DNA from: Paenibacillus peoriae KCTC 3763
Lineage (GTDB): Bacteria > Bacillota > Bacilli > Paenibacillales > Paenibacillaceae
Assembly: GCF_000236805.1 (NCBI RefSeq)
Contig: NZ_AGFX01000031.1
Coordinates: 1-64,000 of the forward strand
Length of the DNA: 64,000 nucleotides
Direction: 5' to 3'
The position numbers were made by a program, and so were the translations under genes. This document shows, one piece after another, positions 36,058 through 47,092 of the stretch; positions within the stretch are counted from its first letter, which is position 1; each line of letters begins with the position of its first letter. A model generated the notes under the pieces. The model saw only the letters and a program-made list of their open reading frames with translations, was not told the origin of the DNA and made no database searches.

Positions 36058-37041
36058 TTAGCTCAGATTCCCCATAACTGGATGAGGTACATAAGGCTCT
36101 TCCAGACTGGCGACCTCATCCGCACTCAGCTTCACCGACAGCGCGGCAATCGCATCGTCCAGATGATGAGGCTTGGTGGCCCCAATGATGGGCGCAGTGA
36201 CGGGTTCCTTCTGCAGCACCCATGCAAGAGCAACCTGGGCACGCGAAATACCAAGTTTGGCAGCAATTTCAGCTACTCTCTCGACAACCTTACGATCCGC
36301 ATCGGCCATTCTGGAGTAAAGTGTCTTTCCAATCTCGTCGATCGCTGAACGCGCAGTTGTCTCTTCCCAATCCCGGGTTAATCGCCCTTTGGCAAGCGGA
36401 CTCCAAGGTATGACACTTATTCCCTCTTCACGGCAGAGCGGCAGCATCTCCCTTTCCTCTTCACGGTACAGCAGGTTCAAATAGTTTTGCATGGATACAA
36501 ACTTGGTCCAGCCATTGCGTTCGGCCACATGCTGCGCCTTCATGAATTGCCAGGCGTACATTGAAGATGCCCCTATATATCTGGCCTTGCCTGCTTTCAC
36601 TACATCGTGGAGTGCCTCCATTGTTTCTTCAATAGGTGTAGTATGATCCCAGCGGTGGATCTGGTACAGATCAACATAGTCTGTACCCAGGCGTTTCAGA
36701 CTGTTATCGATTTCATTCATGATCGCCTTACGGGAAAGTCCTGCACCATTTGGACCTTTATGCATACGGAAAAATACTTTTGTAGCAATAACAATTTCAT
36801 CCCGGCGGGCCATTTCCTTTAATGCGCGTCCGACAATTTCTTCACTGGTTCCATCGGAGTATACATTGGCAGTATCAAAGAAATTAATTCCTGATTCGAG
36901 TGCCTTCTTAATAAAGGGTCGGCTCTCTTCTTCATTCAGTGACCATGGTGCCATTCCCCGTTCAGGTACTCCGTAGCTCATACAGCCCAGACACAAACGG
37001 GAAACTTCCAGGCCGGTACGGCCAAGTTTTACATATTGCAT
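36058..37041 (-). CDS. Aldo/keto reductase (YajO/IolS-like)
   Basis: About 327 residues. MQYVKLGRTGLEVSRLCLGCMSYG opens the barrel. Catalytic residues lie in FFDTANVYSDG (Asp, Tyr), IATKVFF (Lys) and LYQIHRWD (His), and the cofactor loop is IIGATKPHHLDDAI. The ATG at 37041 is preferred, since the upstream ATG at 37053 is only 3 nt from AGGAG. It is the first of the three reductase genes. Confidence 0.92.
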   Translation of the reverse strand: MQYVKLGRTGLEVSRLCLGCMSYGVPERGMAPWSLNEEESRPFIKKALESGINFFDTANVYSDGTSEEIVGRALKEMARRDEIVIATKVFFRMHKGPNGAGLSRKAIMNEIDNSLKRLGTDYVDLYQIHRWDHTTPIEETMEALHDVVKAGKARYIGASSMYAWQFMKAQHVAERNGWTKFVSMQNYLNLLYREEEREMLPLCREEGISVIPWSPLAKGRLTRDWEETTARSAIDEIGKTLYSRMADADRKVVERVAEIAAKLGISRAQVALAWVLQKEPVTAPIIGATKPHHLDDAIAALSVKLSADEVASLEEPYVPHPVMGNLS

Positions 37042-37128
37042 AACTCCATACACTCCTCTGGTATAATTTTGTATAATCTTAAAATAAAAAGATGTTTACA
37101 CGTTGTTATATGATGAATTATCGATTTC

Positions 37129-37335
37129 TCACCATACAGATCTTGTCGCTCCTATATGCTTATTGATGCAGGTTTTTGCATACTCTGGATGATGCGGTGG
37201 TCTACCATATTTAGAATAAAGCTGATTCAAATATTCCTGATACAGCTCCTTAAAGACCGCTTCTTTTTCTGAATCGACAAGGACTCGCAATCTTCTAATC
37301 AGGATTTTCTCATACCATTGAATTATTTTTTCCAT
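37129..37335 (-). CDS. Small hypothetical protein, 68 residues
   Basis: I do not recognise this protein. It starts MEKIIQWYEKILIRRLRVLVD, is predicted to be mostly helical and charged in its first two thirds, and ends with SKYGRPPHHPEYAK and a short basic tail. The ATG has AGGAG 9 nt upstream, which supports a real gene. It lies upstream of the three reductase genes on the same strand and is divergent from the AraC regulator, so it may share their control. Confidence 0.55.
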   Translation of the reverse strand: MEKIIQWYEKILIRRLRVLVDSEKEAVFKELYQEYLNQLYSKYGRPPHHPEYAKTCINKHIGATRSVW

Positions 37336-37529
37336 TTTATTCAGCTCCTAATAGCTTAGGATTTTAATTGCTTTTATATTTTCATAAGGTGTAACTTTAT
37401 TATGCAGCAATTGAAAAGTAAACCGTTATCTTATTTATCTTAAATCCTTGCCTAATCCTCTTATGGGCAATAGCATCATCAATATTGGTTGTTTATAATG
37501 AGCATTAACCAACGAATAAGGAGGTATTC

Positions 37530-38438
37530 ATGCCTGAAGAAATACGTATGCAGCAGAATAAGCTTGCTGATCTGATTGAGCGTCACTGTCCTCGGGAGGG
37601 AGTTCATGAAACGGCTATCCCGTCTTTGTTTTTTATCCGCCTTTCCCATACGACTGAGCCGGCCTACAGAATATATAAGCCTTCTTTTTGTTTTATAGCT
37701 AAAGGCTTGAAAGAAGTATTTCTCGCACAGGAACGCTTTACGTATGGCCCTGCCAATTACCTGATTGCATCCATGAACCTGCCGGTGGTCGGCCAAGTCA
37801 TCAAAGCTTCTCCCAATGTGCCTTACTTGAGCTTTAAGCTTGAATTTACACAGAGTCAGATTTTAGAGGTTTTAAATAGTTCTGAATTCCAGCCTATGCC
37901 AAAGGAAAATTCGAAGCGGGCCCTGTTTGTCGGCCAGATGGAGTCAGATTTAATGGATGCGATCCTCAGATTAGCGCGTCTGCTGGACGAACCAAAGGAT
38001 ATTCCGTTTCTGGCTCCTCTGTTTGTAAGAGAAATATTATACAGGCTTTTACAGGGGCAGTATGGAGTTACACTGGGACAGATTGCTATGGAGGGCAGCA
38101 ATACGTACCAAATTAGAGAAGCTATAGAACAAATTATTCATCATTATGTTGAGCCTCTACGGGTCGAGGAGCTTGCTGAAATAGCCAGTATGAGCGTTTC
38201 ATCATTTCATCGGAACTTTAAAGAGGTTACAGCTATGAGCCCGCTTCAATTTCAAAAGCAGCTGCGCCTGCAGGAGGCCCGCCGTCTTTTATTATCCGAG
38301 TCGGCAGATGCCGCTGATGTCGCATTCCGGATCGGCTATGAAAGCGCGTCTCAGTTCAGCCGTGAATATTCCCGTATGTTCGGTTCTCCCCCAAGAGCGG
38401 ACATCAAGCGTTTGAAGGAAAATTTTCATATCGAATAG
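37530..38438 (+). CDS. AraC-family regulator with AraC_N domain (YqhC-like)
   Basis: 302 residues. The N-terminal domain (FFIRLSHTTEPAYRIYKPSFCFIAKGLKEVFL) fits the AraC_N cupin-like family. The C-terminal double helix-turn-helix is LRVEELAEIASMSVSSFHRNFKEVTAMSPLQFQKQLRLQEARRLL, then AFRIGYESASQFSREYSRMFGSPP. In Escherichia coli the same domain family (YqhC) activates an aldehyde reductase and an aldo/keto reductase in response to aldehydes. Here it is divergent from the small 68-aa gene and three reductases, so an analogous role is likely. AAGGAGG lies upstream of the ATG. Confidence 0.92.
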   Translation: MPEEIRMQQNKLADLIERHCPREGVHETAIPSLFFIRLSHTTEPAYRIYKPSFCFIAKGLKEVFLAQERFTYGPANYLIASMNLPVVGQVIKASPNVPYLSFKLEFTQSQILEVLNSSEFQPMPKENSKRALFVGQMESDLMDAILRLARLLDEPKDIPFLAPLFVREILYRLLQGQYGVTLGQIAMEGSNTYQIREAIEQIIHHYVEPLRVEELAEIASMSVSSFHRNFKEVTAMSPLQFQKQLRLQEARRLLLSESADAADVAFRIGYESASQFSREYSRMFGSPPRADIKRLKENFHIE

Positions 38439-38456
38439 TTGCTTTTCGCTACAAAT

Positions 38457-38516
38457 AAAAAGCAATTGAATCAGCGGAGTTTTTCACTTTCATTCTCCAG
38501 ATTCAATTGCTTTTTT
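38457..38516 (+). terminator. Terminator of the AraC-family gene
   Basis: A 16-bp perfect stem AAAAAGCAATTGAATC/GATTCAATTGCTTTTT with a 27-nt loop ends in a T-run. The stem begins with an A-run, so it could act in both directions. Confidence 0.85.
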
Positions 38517-38521
38517 AATTA

Positions 38522-38659
38522 TTAAACGGCGGAACTAACCGTCATGACCCATTCTACTTGTTCACTCAGGAATAAATAGACAAGCACCATCGGCAGGAAT
38601 ACAAAAGATTGAACCGCTATCTTGAAAAGATCATTCGGATGTGCTAGGATGAAATCGAA

Positions 38660-38677
<18 letters not shown>
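38522..38677 (-). pseudogene. Possible decayed C-terminus of a membrane permease
   Basis: On the minus strand, an open frame without a start codon reads a hydrophobic stretch (FKIAVQSFVFLPMVLVYLFL) followed by SEQVEWVMTVSSAV and a stop. The spacing of LP, VY, LFL, QV and the final SAV resembles the last helix and tail of MalG-type sugar permeases (typically ending G-A/S-V-K-G). It lies next to an alpha-galactosidase gene, where such a permease would be expected. Overlap with the LacI promoter shows that the remnant is no longer a working gene. Low confidence; it could be chance. Confidence 0.3.
38622..38650 (+). promoter_or_regulatory. Promoter of LacI/alpha-galactosidase genes
   Basis: TTGAAA (38622-38627), a 17-bp spacer and TAGGAT (38645-38650). 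Confidence 0.55.
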
Positions 38678-39682
<1,005 letters not shown>

Positions 39683-39767
39683 AATCAGTTTTTGAAAGTC
39701 TTCCTGGCATGGATAAGTACCCTTATGTAAAACAATCAATACGATGAACCCCTAAGGAGTGAATATC

Positions 39768-42047
39768 ATGAACATTCATGTAAATGAGGCGCTTGGCTTG
39801 TTCCACCTGCAGTCCAAGGATTGCAGCTATATAATTCAGCTTGTAGAAGGATATCCCGCACATGTCTATTGGGGAGCCAGGCTTCATCATGACGAAAGAC
39901 TGGCCAATATACTGGAGTTCAAAGAGCGCTGCTCCTTCTCTCCCAATCCTGTGCCTTCCAACCGCACGATTTCCCTGGACACGCTTCCCCAGGAATATCC
40001 TCAATATGGTACAAGTGACTTTCGTCAGCCCGCTTACCAGGTTGCACTTGCAGACGGAAGCCGGATTACGGAGCTAAAATATAGCGGCTACCGCATTGTA
40101 CCGGGTAAACCAAAGCTCGAAGGGCTTCCTGCCGTCTATACCGAATCGGATGATGAAGCGACAACCCTCTTTCTTATCCTTGAGGACCAATACTCAGGCC
40201 TTAAAACTACACTGCTCTATACCGTATTTGCTAATCACAGCGCTATTGCCCGGTCTACTCTTTTTGAGCATAAAGGAAGCGCTGTCATAAATATTGAGCA
40301 AGCCATGAGCGCCTCTGTCGATTTTGCAGATTCCAACTACCAAGCTCTCTACCTGTCCGGAGCCTGGGTGCGTGAAAGACATATCCAGCGCCGCGACCTC
40401 GGGCCCGGGGCTATTCGCCTGGAAAGTCGCCGGGGTTCCAGCAGTCACCAGATGAACCCCTTTCTGGCACTGCTTCGTCCTGATGCGACTGAAGATCGCG
40501 GAGATGTGTACGGCTTTAGTCTGGTCTACAGCAGCAACTTCGTTGCACAGGCAGAAGTAGAGCAGTTTAACCAAACCCGTGTAAGTATCGGAATCAATCC
40601 CTTTGATTTTTCCTGGCGACTTGAACCGGGTCAGTCATTCCAGACCCCTGAAGCCGTACTGGTCTTTTCCGAAGAAGGTCTTGGGGGCATGTCGCGTACC
40701 TATCATCGACTCTACCGCACACGTCTGTGCCGGGGTGTTTACCGTGACAAAGAGCGCCCTATTCTCGTAAACAATTGGGAAGCCACTTATTTTAACTTCG
40801 ACGCCGATAAAATCGAAGCGATTGCTAAGGAAGCGGGTCCTCTTGGTATTGAACTCTTTGTTCTCGATGACGGTTGGTTTGGCAAACGCGACAATGACGA
40901 TAATTCTCTTGGAGACTGGTTTGAGGACCGCCGCAAGCTGCCTGGAGGTCTTGCCGATCTGGCCAAACGGGTGAATCAACAAGGATTGCAGTTCGGTTTG
41001 TGGGTAGAGCCGGAAATGGTGTCTCCTGATAGTGAATTGTACCGCAAGCATCCCGATTGGTGCCTGCATGCTGAGGGTCGGCGGCGGACGGAAGGTCGGT
41101 CCCAACTGGTGCTTGATCTCTCTCGTAAGGAAGTATGCGATTATTTGTACGAAACGCTTAGCTCCGTATTCTCGATCGCTCCAATTACTTATGTCAAGTG
41201 GGACATGAACCGTAATATGACGGAGATTGCTTCGGCTACAGCTTCTAGCGAACGGCAAAAGGAAACCGCTCACCGTTATATGCTCGGACTTTACAATCTG
41301 CTGGAACGTCTGACCTCCCGGTTCCCGGACATCTTGTTCGAAAGTTGTTCCGGAGGAGGCGGGCGGTTCGATCCCGGGATGCTCTACTATATGCCGCAAA
41401 CATGGACCAGCGACGATACCGATGCGATTGAAAGATTGGCAATCCAGTACGGAACAAGCATCGTGTATCCGGCCAGCACCATGGGCGCACACGTATCGAG
41501 CGTGCCAAACCATCAGGTGGAACGAATCACCTCTCTCGCCATACGCGGCGACGTGGCAATGAGCGGCAACTTTGGCTACGAGCTTGACCTCACTGCATTT
41601 ACAAGAGAAGAAAAGGAGCTTGCTGCCAAACAAATCGCCCAGTACAAGGAAATTCGCTCCCTTGTACAGCAGGGGAATATGTATCGGCTTCTTAGCCCGT
41701 TTGAAGGCCGAGGCGATACGGCCTGGATGTTCGTCAACGAGGACCAATCGGAAGCATTTGTTGCTTATTTCCGCGTGTTGGCTGAGCCAAATGGGCCAAT
41801 TCGGAGACTAACTCTAAAAGGACTTGACCCAGAGAAAAAGTATAAAATCGAAACCGGAGCAACGGGCAGTACTACAGATCATAGGGGTAATACCTCGGCG
41901 GAAAACGGCGTTTCCCCTTTCTGTTCAGCGTTTGGCGGCGAAATCTTTGGAGGTGACCGCCTCATGAGAATCGGGCTTGTTGTCTCGGACCTGACAGGGG
42001 ATTTTGTCAGCTCTACCTTCCGTCTTAAGGCAATTCCCTGCGGATAA
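39768..42047 (+). CDS. Alpha-galactosidase, GH36
   Basis: 759 residues, the usual length of bacterial tetrameric GH36 alpha-galactosidases. An N-terminal beta-sandwich precedes the TIM barrel. Asp479 in TYVKWDMNR is the nucleophile and Asp549 in WTSDDTDAIERL the acid/base, each one position from the Geobacillus AgaA residues as I recall them. Other signatures are LFVLDDGWFGKRDND, WVEPEMVSPDSELYR and FESCSGGGGRFDPGML. No signal peptide is seen, so it should release galactose from imported melibiose, raffinose or galactomannan fragments. The ATG at 39768 lies 8 nt after AAGGAG; the in-frame GTG at 39759 overlaps that site. Confidence 0.96.
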   Translation: MNIHVNEALGLFHLQSKDCSYIIQLVEGYPAHVYWGARLHHDERLANILEFKERCSFSPNPVPSNRTISLDTLPQEYPQYGTSDFRQPAYQVALADGSRITELKYSGYRIVPGKPKLEGLPAVYTESDDEATTLFLILEDQYSGLKTTLLYTVFANHSAIARSTLFEHKGSAVINIEQAMSASVDFADSNYQALYLSGAWVRERHIQRRDLGPGAIRLESRRGSSSHQMNPFLALLRPDATEDRGDVYGFSLVYSSNFVAQAEVEQFNQTRVSIGINPFDFSWRLEPGQSFQTPEAVLVFSEEGLGGMSRTYHRLYRTRLCRGVYRDKERPILVNNWEATYFNFDADKIEAIAKEAGPLGIELFVLDDGWFGKRDNDDNSLGDWFEDRRKLPGGLADLAKRVNQQGLQFGLWVEPEMVSPDSELYRKHPDWCLHAEGRRRTEGRSQLVLDLSRKEVCDYLYETLSSVFSIAPITYVKWDMNRNMTEIASATASSERQKETAHRYMLGLYNLLERLTSRFPDILFESCSGGGGRFDPGMLYYMPQTWTSDDTDAIERLAIQYGTSIVYPASTMGAHVSSVPNHQVERITSLAIRGDVAMSGNFGYELDLTAFTREEKELAAKQIAQYKEIRSLVQQGNMYRLLSPFEGRGDTAWMFVNEDQSEAFVAYFRVLAEPNGPIRRLTLKGLDPEKKYKIETGATGSTTDHRGNTSAENGVSPFCSAFGGEIFGGDRLMRIGLVVSDLTGDFVSSTFRLKAIPCG

Positions 42048-42111
42048 CAGATGCAGTCAATAACTAAATAACGAGAATGACGATAAAATAAGGATAAAGA
42101 AAAATTATAAC

Positions 42112-42139
42112 AAGGCAGGCCGATTCTACGGTCTGCCTT
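42112..42139 (+). terminator. Hairpin after alpha-galactosidase gene
   Basis: AAGGCAG/CTGCCTT with an inner CCG/CGG pairing, followed by TCTTCAAT. It is a moderate terminator. The 359-bp gap 42048-42406 otherwise contains repeat copy A and no gene. Confidence 0.55.
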
Positions 42140-42313
42140 CTTCAATAATTAATCCGTAATTCCACTAGCATCTATGCTCCCGGTGTAAGAATAGACGAGA
42201 ATGAACAAATCTGGAAACCCGAATGGTTGAATCCCTCCCGCCGAAGACGCATTTAAATAAAAGAACAAATGAATAAGACTACGCTCACCATCATTGTATT
42301 ACGCCAGCAAAAG

Positions 42314-42356
42314 AAAAAAATCGTACATTAGGGCAAACAGCCTAATGTACGATCGG
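42314..42356 (-). repeat. Palindromic repeat copy A (terminator-like)
   Basis: Perfect 12-bp arms TCGTACATTAGG/CCTAATGTACGA (42321-42332, 42341-42352), with an A-run on the left and CGGG on the right. On the minus strand it reads as a hairpin plus T-run after the RND pump gene. It shares its stem, GGGC loop start and CGGG flank with copies B and C. Confidence 0.75.
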
Positions 42357-42406
42357 GTAGGATTCAAGCAGCACTATAATCTATCTATCTTTTGTAACAT
42401 CTACAT

Positions 42407-45400
42407 CTATAGAGACAATGAGCTATCGTTATTTGTACGCATTTCCTTCTTATGTTTCCGCTTCAGCTTCAGATTAGCTACAACCATGTAAAGAGTCGGA
42501 ACTACAAACAGCGTTAAAATGGTTGAAAAGATGAGTCCGAATATAATGGTCGTTGCCAATGGCTTGAACAGAATCTCACCTATTGTAGCAATTGGGATCA
42601 TACCGACAATCGCAGTTAGTGAAGTGAGCAAGATCGGACGGAAACGGGCAGCGCATGCCATCAGAATCGCTTCAGTCAAATCAGCCCCTTCACGCCGCGC
42701 ATCTTCAATAAACTCGATCAACACGATACCGTTGCGCACGACGATACCAGCAAGTGAAATGATACCCATAATACTCATAAATCCAATTGGCATACCAGAT
42801 ATAAAGCTTCCGAGAATTCCCCCCGCTGCTGCCAGATAAACTGTGGTCATAATAATTAGCGGTGTGGAAACCGAGTAAAATTGCATGGTAATCAAGAGCA
42901 GAATAAGAAAAACAACGATAATAGCTAATTTGCCCAAATCCATAAATATATCGGACTGCGCAGATGTTTCCCCTCCCATCTCCCAAGTGTACCCCGGTTC
43001 AAACTGTGTATTTGCAAGCTTGCTACGGATGTCCTGGGTGAGCTCCGTAGCCGTACGCCCATTGGCATTGGCAGAAATCGTTACAGTCCGTTCCAGATCA
43101 TAACGATGAATTTGCTGGATGGAAAAGTCCGGTTTCATCGTAGCTAACTGGGACAAGGGAATTTGCTCTTTGGCAGCATTGCTCACAGTTAATTGTTGGA
43201 ATAATACCTCTGGATCATTGTTTGGCTTGTCCATGTAGATATTGATATCCAGTAATTCTTTTCCCGTATCAAAGTCCGTCACATTCACCCCGTCCCCCAT
43301 TAACAGCAACGTGCGGGTTAAGTCGGAATAGCTAACTTTATATTTGTCCAGGGCCTGCTGGTTGACTTGAACATTCAAATTGTAGCTTTGCATCCCCATA
43401 TTATCGGTTACATCTACAGTTCCAGTGGTCCCCGCAACAATTTCTTTTACTTTGGTTGCCATTTTTTGCAGTTTTCCAATGTCTTCACCTTTAATACGGA
43501 TAGATACTGCACTACCAACCGGAATACCTAGTTGAGGCACACGTATGCTGATGGATGCTGATGGATATTTAGCTTGCAGTGTATGGGTCCAACGATCCAC
43601 TGTTTTTTGGAGATCAAATAATCCCTTTTTTCCAACGACAGCAAGTTGGCCATGCACCGCTCCCCCAGAGCCACCGCCACCTGCTACATCACTGTACATC
43701 TGAGGTGCGCCTCCGCCTGCCGCTGCCGACAGTCGTTCTGTTTCTGGCTGTTTTTGGACCCAGTTCCCGATCTCGTTTATAACCTGATTGGTAGCTTGCA
43801 ACGACGTTCCTTCTGGCATCGTTACGCTGATGGTGGCATCTGCCTGATCGGATTCCGGAAACAATTGAATGGGAACCACAGCCATTAGCCCATATGCTGC
43901 CGTACCAATCGTAAGACCTAGAAGAGCAGTAAAAAGTGGACGTCGCAGTATTTTCGGCATCCAGCTCTTGGAGTATACATTGGAGAGGGACTGTATTTGA
44001 TTTCCAAGAAGCCCGGGCGGCTTGACTGCTTTACTACGCTCCTTCCCCTTACGGCGTTGATCGTACCATTGCCGGAAAATAGGAATGATCGTAAGCGACA
44101 TAATCATCGAAGCCAGCATCGTTAACGATATAACGGTAGGAATCGGCTTAATAAAGTCTCCAATATTGCCCGGCAGAAATAAAAGCGGAGCAAATGCCGC
44201 CACCGTAGCCAGTGTGGCTGTGATGATCGATAAGGATACCTCTTTCGTTCCTTTAATGGCTGCCTGGGTAGCATCTTCCCCAAATTCAGAACGTCGTCGT
44301 TCAATATTGTCATTGACCACGACGGCATCATCGACCAATATACCTAGCACAATGATTAAGCCGATGACTGAAATTTGATTCAGTGTCGTCCCTGTCATCG
44401 GCAAGAAAATAAAGCCGATAGCAATAGAAACAGGAATAGCCAAGGCGACAAAAGCAGAAGTCAGCAAATTTAATCCTAAAGTACAAATCACAATGACCGA
44501 TATAATGGCGATGATCATCTCTTTGGTCAGATTGCCAAAGATTTCACTTACCCGATCATTTTGCGCAAACAGCAGTTCAAAATGTACATCCTTAGGCAAG
44601 CTGCTCGCAAGTTCATTGATTTTGGCTGTTGCCGCTTTGGAAACCGTTGGCACGTCTGTACCTGTATCTCCACTCAAACTGATCGAAATAGCAGGCTTGG
44701 TATTCACATACGTATAATTACCCGCCTTTTTAAAAACAAGCGAGGCTGTACCTACATCCTTCAAATATATCGGAAATCCATCTTCGTTGCTTGAAATCTC
44801 GATGTTATTTAAAACATTCGGGTCAGTTGAGGCATTCACCGTCAATTGGTAAGTGCGCTCATTAAATTCCAGGCTTCCTGTAGGAACCCTGTCATTTTCA
44901 TCCTTAATGGCTTGAACGACCTGTTCCCAGGAGAGGTTATATTGCTGCATTTTGTGTGTGTTTAAACTGACTCGTATTTCTTGGTCCGGTATTCCTTGGA
45001 CACTAACTTTCGAAATACCCGGAACCGTTTTTAATTGATCTTTCCAGGTGCTCATCAATTCTTTTAGCGAGTATAAATTCTCAACTTTATCAGAGGTAAT
45101 GGCGTATGAACCGATAAAAGAGCTTGTCATGCTATCATTTATAATGGGTTGCTTGGCATCAGCCGGAAGCTCGGACTGTGCATCCTGCACCTTTGTGCGA
45201 AGATCAGCCCACACTTTTGTTGGATCTGCGTCATTAAAAGCCTCTATGCTTATACTGGATTGGCCTTTAGATGAAGTGGAAGAAATCGTTTTGACACCGT
45301 GGACTTCTTTAATTTTCTGTTCCAATATCTTGGTAATGGTTTGCTCAATTCTTTCAGGCGAGGCACCCGGGTAGACAGTTGTAACACTTGCTGCCATAGG

Positions 45401-45517
45401 AACAACATCGGGCTGTTCCTGTTTAGGTAGCGATGTAAAGTTGAAAAGTCCCAGCACAATGCACATGCCAAAGAAAATAAGGGTAATCTTCTGCTTTTTA
45501 ACGATGTATTTAATCAT
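42407..45517 (-). CDS. RND-family (HAE1/SwrC-like) efflux pump
   Basis: A 1036-residue, 12-helix RND transporter with two large extracytoplasmic loops after helices 1 and 7. Helix 4 carries the proton-relay acidic pair in LGILVDDAVVVNDNIERR, and LGLFNFTSLPKQEQPDV opens the first loop. Its length and pattern match Gram-positive SwrC/YerP-type pumps, which export surfactants, peptides or drugs. Its start overlaps the stop of the adaptor gene by 4 nt. With the kinase/regulator pair immediately upstream it forms a regulated efflux locus. Confidence 0.94.
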   Translation of the reverse strand: MIKYIVKKQKITLIFFGMCIVLGLFNFTSLPKQEQPDVVPMAASVTTVYPGASPERIEQTITKILEQKIKEVHGVKTISSTSSKGQSSISIEAFNDADPTKVWADLRTKVQDAQSELPADAKQPIINDSMTSSFIGSYAITSDKVENLYSLKELMSTWKDQLKTVPGISKVSVQGIPDQEIRVSLNTHKMQQYNLSWEQVVQAIKDENDRVPTGSLEFNERTYQLTVNASTDPNVLNNIEISSNEDGFPIYLKDVGTASLVFKKAGNYTYVNTKPAISISLSGDTGTDVPTVSKAATAKINELASSLPKDVHFELLFAQNDRVSEIFGNLTKEMIIAIISVIVICTLGLNLLTSAFVALAIPVSIAIGFIFLPMTGTTLNQISVIGLIIVLGILVDDAVVVNDNIERRRSEFGEDATQAAIKGTKEVSLSIITATLATVAAFAPLLFLPGNIGDFIKPIPTVISLTMLASMIMSLTIIPIFRQWYDQRRKGKERSKAVKPPGLLGNQIQSLSNVYSKSWMPKILRRPLFTALLGLTIGTAAYGLMAVVPIQLFPESDQADATISVTMPEGTSLQATNQVINEIGNWVQKQPETERLSAAAGGGAPQMYSDVAGGGGSGGAVHGQLAVVGKKGLFDLQKTVDRWTHTLQAKYPSASISIRVPQLGIPVGSAVSIRIKGEDIGKLQKMATKVKEIVAGTTGTVDVTDNMGMQSYNLNVQVNQQALDKYKVSYSDLTRTLLLMGDGVNVTDFDTGKELLDINIYMDKPNNDPEVLFQQLTVSNAAKEQIPLSQLATMKPDFSIQQIHRYDLERTVTISANANGRTATELTQDIRSKLANTQFEPGYTWEMGGETSAQSDIFMDLGKLAIIVVFLILLLITMQFYSVSTPLIIMTTVYLAAAGGILGSFISGMPIGFMSIMGIISLAGIVVRNGIVLIEFIEDARREGADLTEAILMACAARFRPILLTSLTAIVGMIPIATIGEILFKPLATTIIFGLIFSTILTLFVVPTLYMVVANLKLKRKHKKEMRTNNDSSLSL

Positions 45518-46926
45518 TTGGACGACTCCTTCGATTCCCCAAGTACATCACCATTAAATAAGGTTCCTGCTCCTTGCGTAACGATGAGATCACCTGCTTG
45601 CAGTCCAGAGATAACTTCAAACTGATTATTCGTCACTTTTCCAATTTTAATCGGCGTTTTAACGGCTTTACCGTTTGCAGCTTTAAAGACATAAGGAGCG
45701 TCTCCGGTGCTAATTACAGCCTCTACGGGCACTAAAAGCGCTTCGTTTTGATTCATACTTTTAGATGCACTAACGACTTGACCAGGCTTCCAGTTCAGCT
45801 CAGGATTGGGAATGCTGACTTCCACATTGATGCTTCCCGTCTTGGAATTAGTCGATGGATAGATCTGGGTGACAGTCCCTGTTCGAATTTCATTATAGAG
45901 AGAGACATTGACTTTTTGATCTTTCTTCCATGATAAGATTTCACTGTCCGGTACAGGCAGCAGCACCTTTAAAGTACTAATATTTCCAACAGTAAATGCC
46001 TCACTTCCGCTGGAGCCCAGTTGACCATCAGCAACCTTTTTCTCAATCACAACACCGGTTATCGGAGAAGTTAAGGTAGCTTTTTTCAGAGACAAAGATG
46101 ACTGTTCATACGCAGCTACTGCATCCTCATAAGTCGCCTGCGCCTGAGCTTTACTGGCCAGTCCTTGTTGCCTAGTAGCGATAGACGACTCGAGCCCTGC
46201 CCTGGCCTGATCTACACCAGCCGATGCTTGGGCACGCTCTTCCTGAGAAGCCCCTGCAAGCAGGAGAGACAATTGCTCTTGTGCGTCAACCAGATTTTTA
46301 TTTGCGTTCGTTAGTTCGAGTTGCGCATTTTCATTTTCCGTCAATGATACCCCACCTGCCTGAAATAAACTTTGGCTCCGGGTAGCATCTGCCTTTTTCT
46401 TGTTGTAACTGCTGGTTGCCGCAGCTACGGCATTTTGTGCCTTTACAATTTCCTGTTTTTTGGCGCCGTTGTTTAATTCCTGCAATTTGGATTGGGCCGT
46501 GTCAACCTGAGATTGTGCATTACGAATACCCGCCTGTGCCGATTGAACAGAAGCGTCCGCTTGGCTGACACCTGCTTTTGCCTTTTCCATGGTTGCCCTT
46601 GCCCGATCGAGCTGCAACTGGTAAGCGGATGTGTCTAACTTCGCAAGGATACTTCCTTTATGTACAGAGTCTCCTACTTCAGCCATCGTGTTCAATATAC
46701 GTCCATCCGCTTCAAAGGAAACTGTGGCTTCATGGCTTGCCTGCAACGTTCCAGCCAAATTGAATTCATTAGCCAACGGCTTCATCGTCACTTTTTGAAT
46801 TTGTACCGGCTGACCGGATTTTGTAGTGGTGGTGTCCTCCGAAGCGCTTGAGCAACCGGAAACCACCATAGCGAAGGTTATTCCCGTGACTAGCATTTTA
46901 ATTCGTGTTCTATTCAACAATTTCAT
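45514..46926 (-). CDS. RND adaptor (membrane fusion) lipoprotein
   Basis: 470 residues with a lipobox (VVSGC) near residue 25. A lipoyl/beta-barrel half-motif (EATVSFEADGRILNTMAEVGDSVHKGSILAKLD) is followed by a long alanine/glutamine-rich coiled coil (about 105-270). The second lipoyl half is KATLTSPITGVVIEKKVADGQLG, then a beta-barrel and a membrane-proximal domain. It is the periplasmic-adaptor type of HlyD family and in a Gram-positive would be anchored on the outer face of the membrane to serve the RND pump it overlaps. Confidence 0.93.
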   Translation of the reverse strand: MKLLNRTRIKMLVTGITFAMVVSGCSSASEDTTTTKSGQPVQIQKVTMKPLANEFNLAGTLQASHEATVSFEADGRILNTMAEVGDSVHKGSILAKLDTSAYQLQLDRARATMEKAKAGVSQADASVQSAQAGIRNAQSQVDTAQSKLQELNNGAKKQEIVKAQNAVAAATSSYNKKKADATRSQSLFQAGGVSLTENENAQLELTNANKNLVDAQEQLSLLLAGASQEERAQASAGVDQARAGLESSIATRQQGLASKAQAQATYEDAVAAYEQSSLSLKKATLTSPITGVVIEKKVADGQLGSSGSEAFTVGNISTLKVLLPVPDSEILSWKKDQKVNVSLYNEIRTGTVTQIYPSTNSKTGSINVEVSIPNPELNWKPGQVVSASKSMNQNEALLVPVEAVISTGDAPYVFKAANGKAVKTPIKIGKVTNNQFEVISGLQAGDLIVTQGAGTLFNGDVLGESKESSK

Positions 46927-47011
46927 CCTCCTCGACTTCCTCTAGCAGTTATCAGAATCCAAGATATTAAACTGCATGTATTCTCTTTTCACATTACAAC
47001 AGTTAACAAAC

Positions 47012-47055
47012 AAAAAAATCGTACATAAGGGCAAGCACCTCATGTACGATCGGGC
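47012..47055 (-). repeat. Palindromic repeat copy B (terminator-like)
   Basis: Arms of 13 bp (47018-47030 and 47038-47050) with a single mismatch, an A-run to the left and CGGGC to the right. It lies between the response regulator gene and the adaptor gene, where it could partly terminate the regulator transcript. Confidence 0.75.
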
Positions 47056-47092
47056 AGATCGAAATACCTATATTTTTTGAGATTTCCTGTTT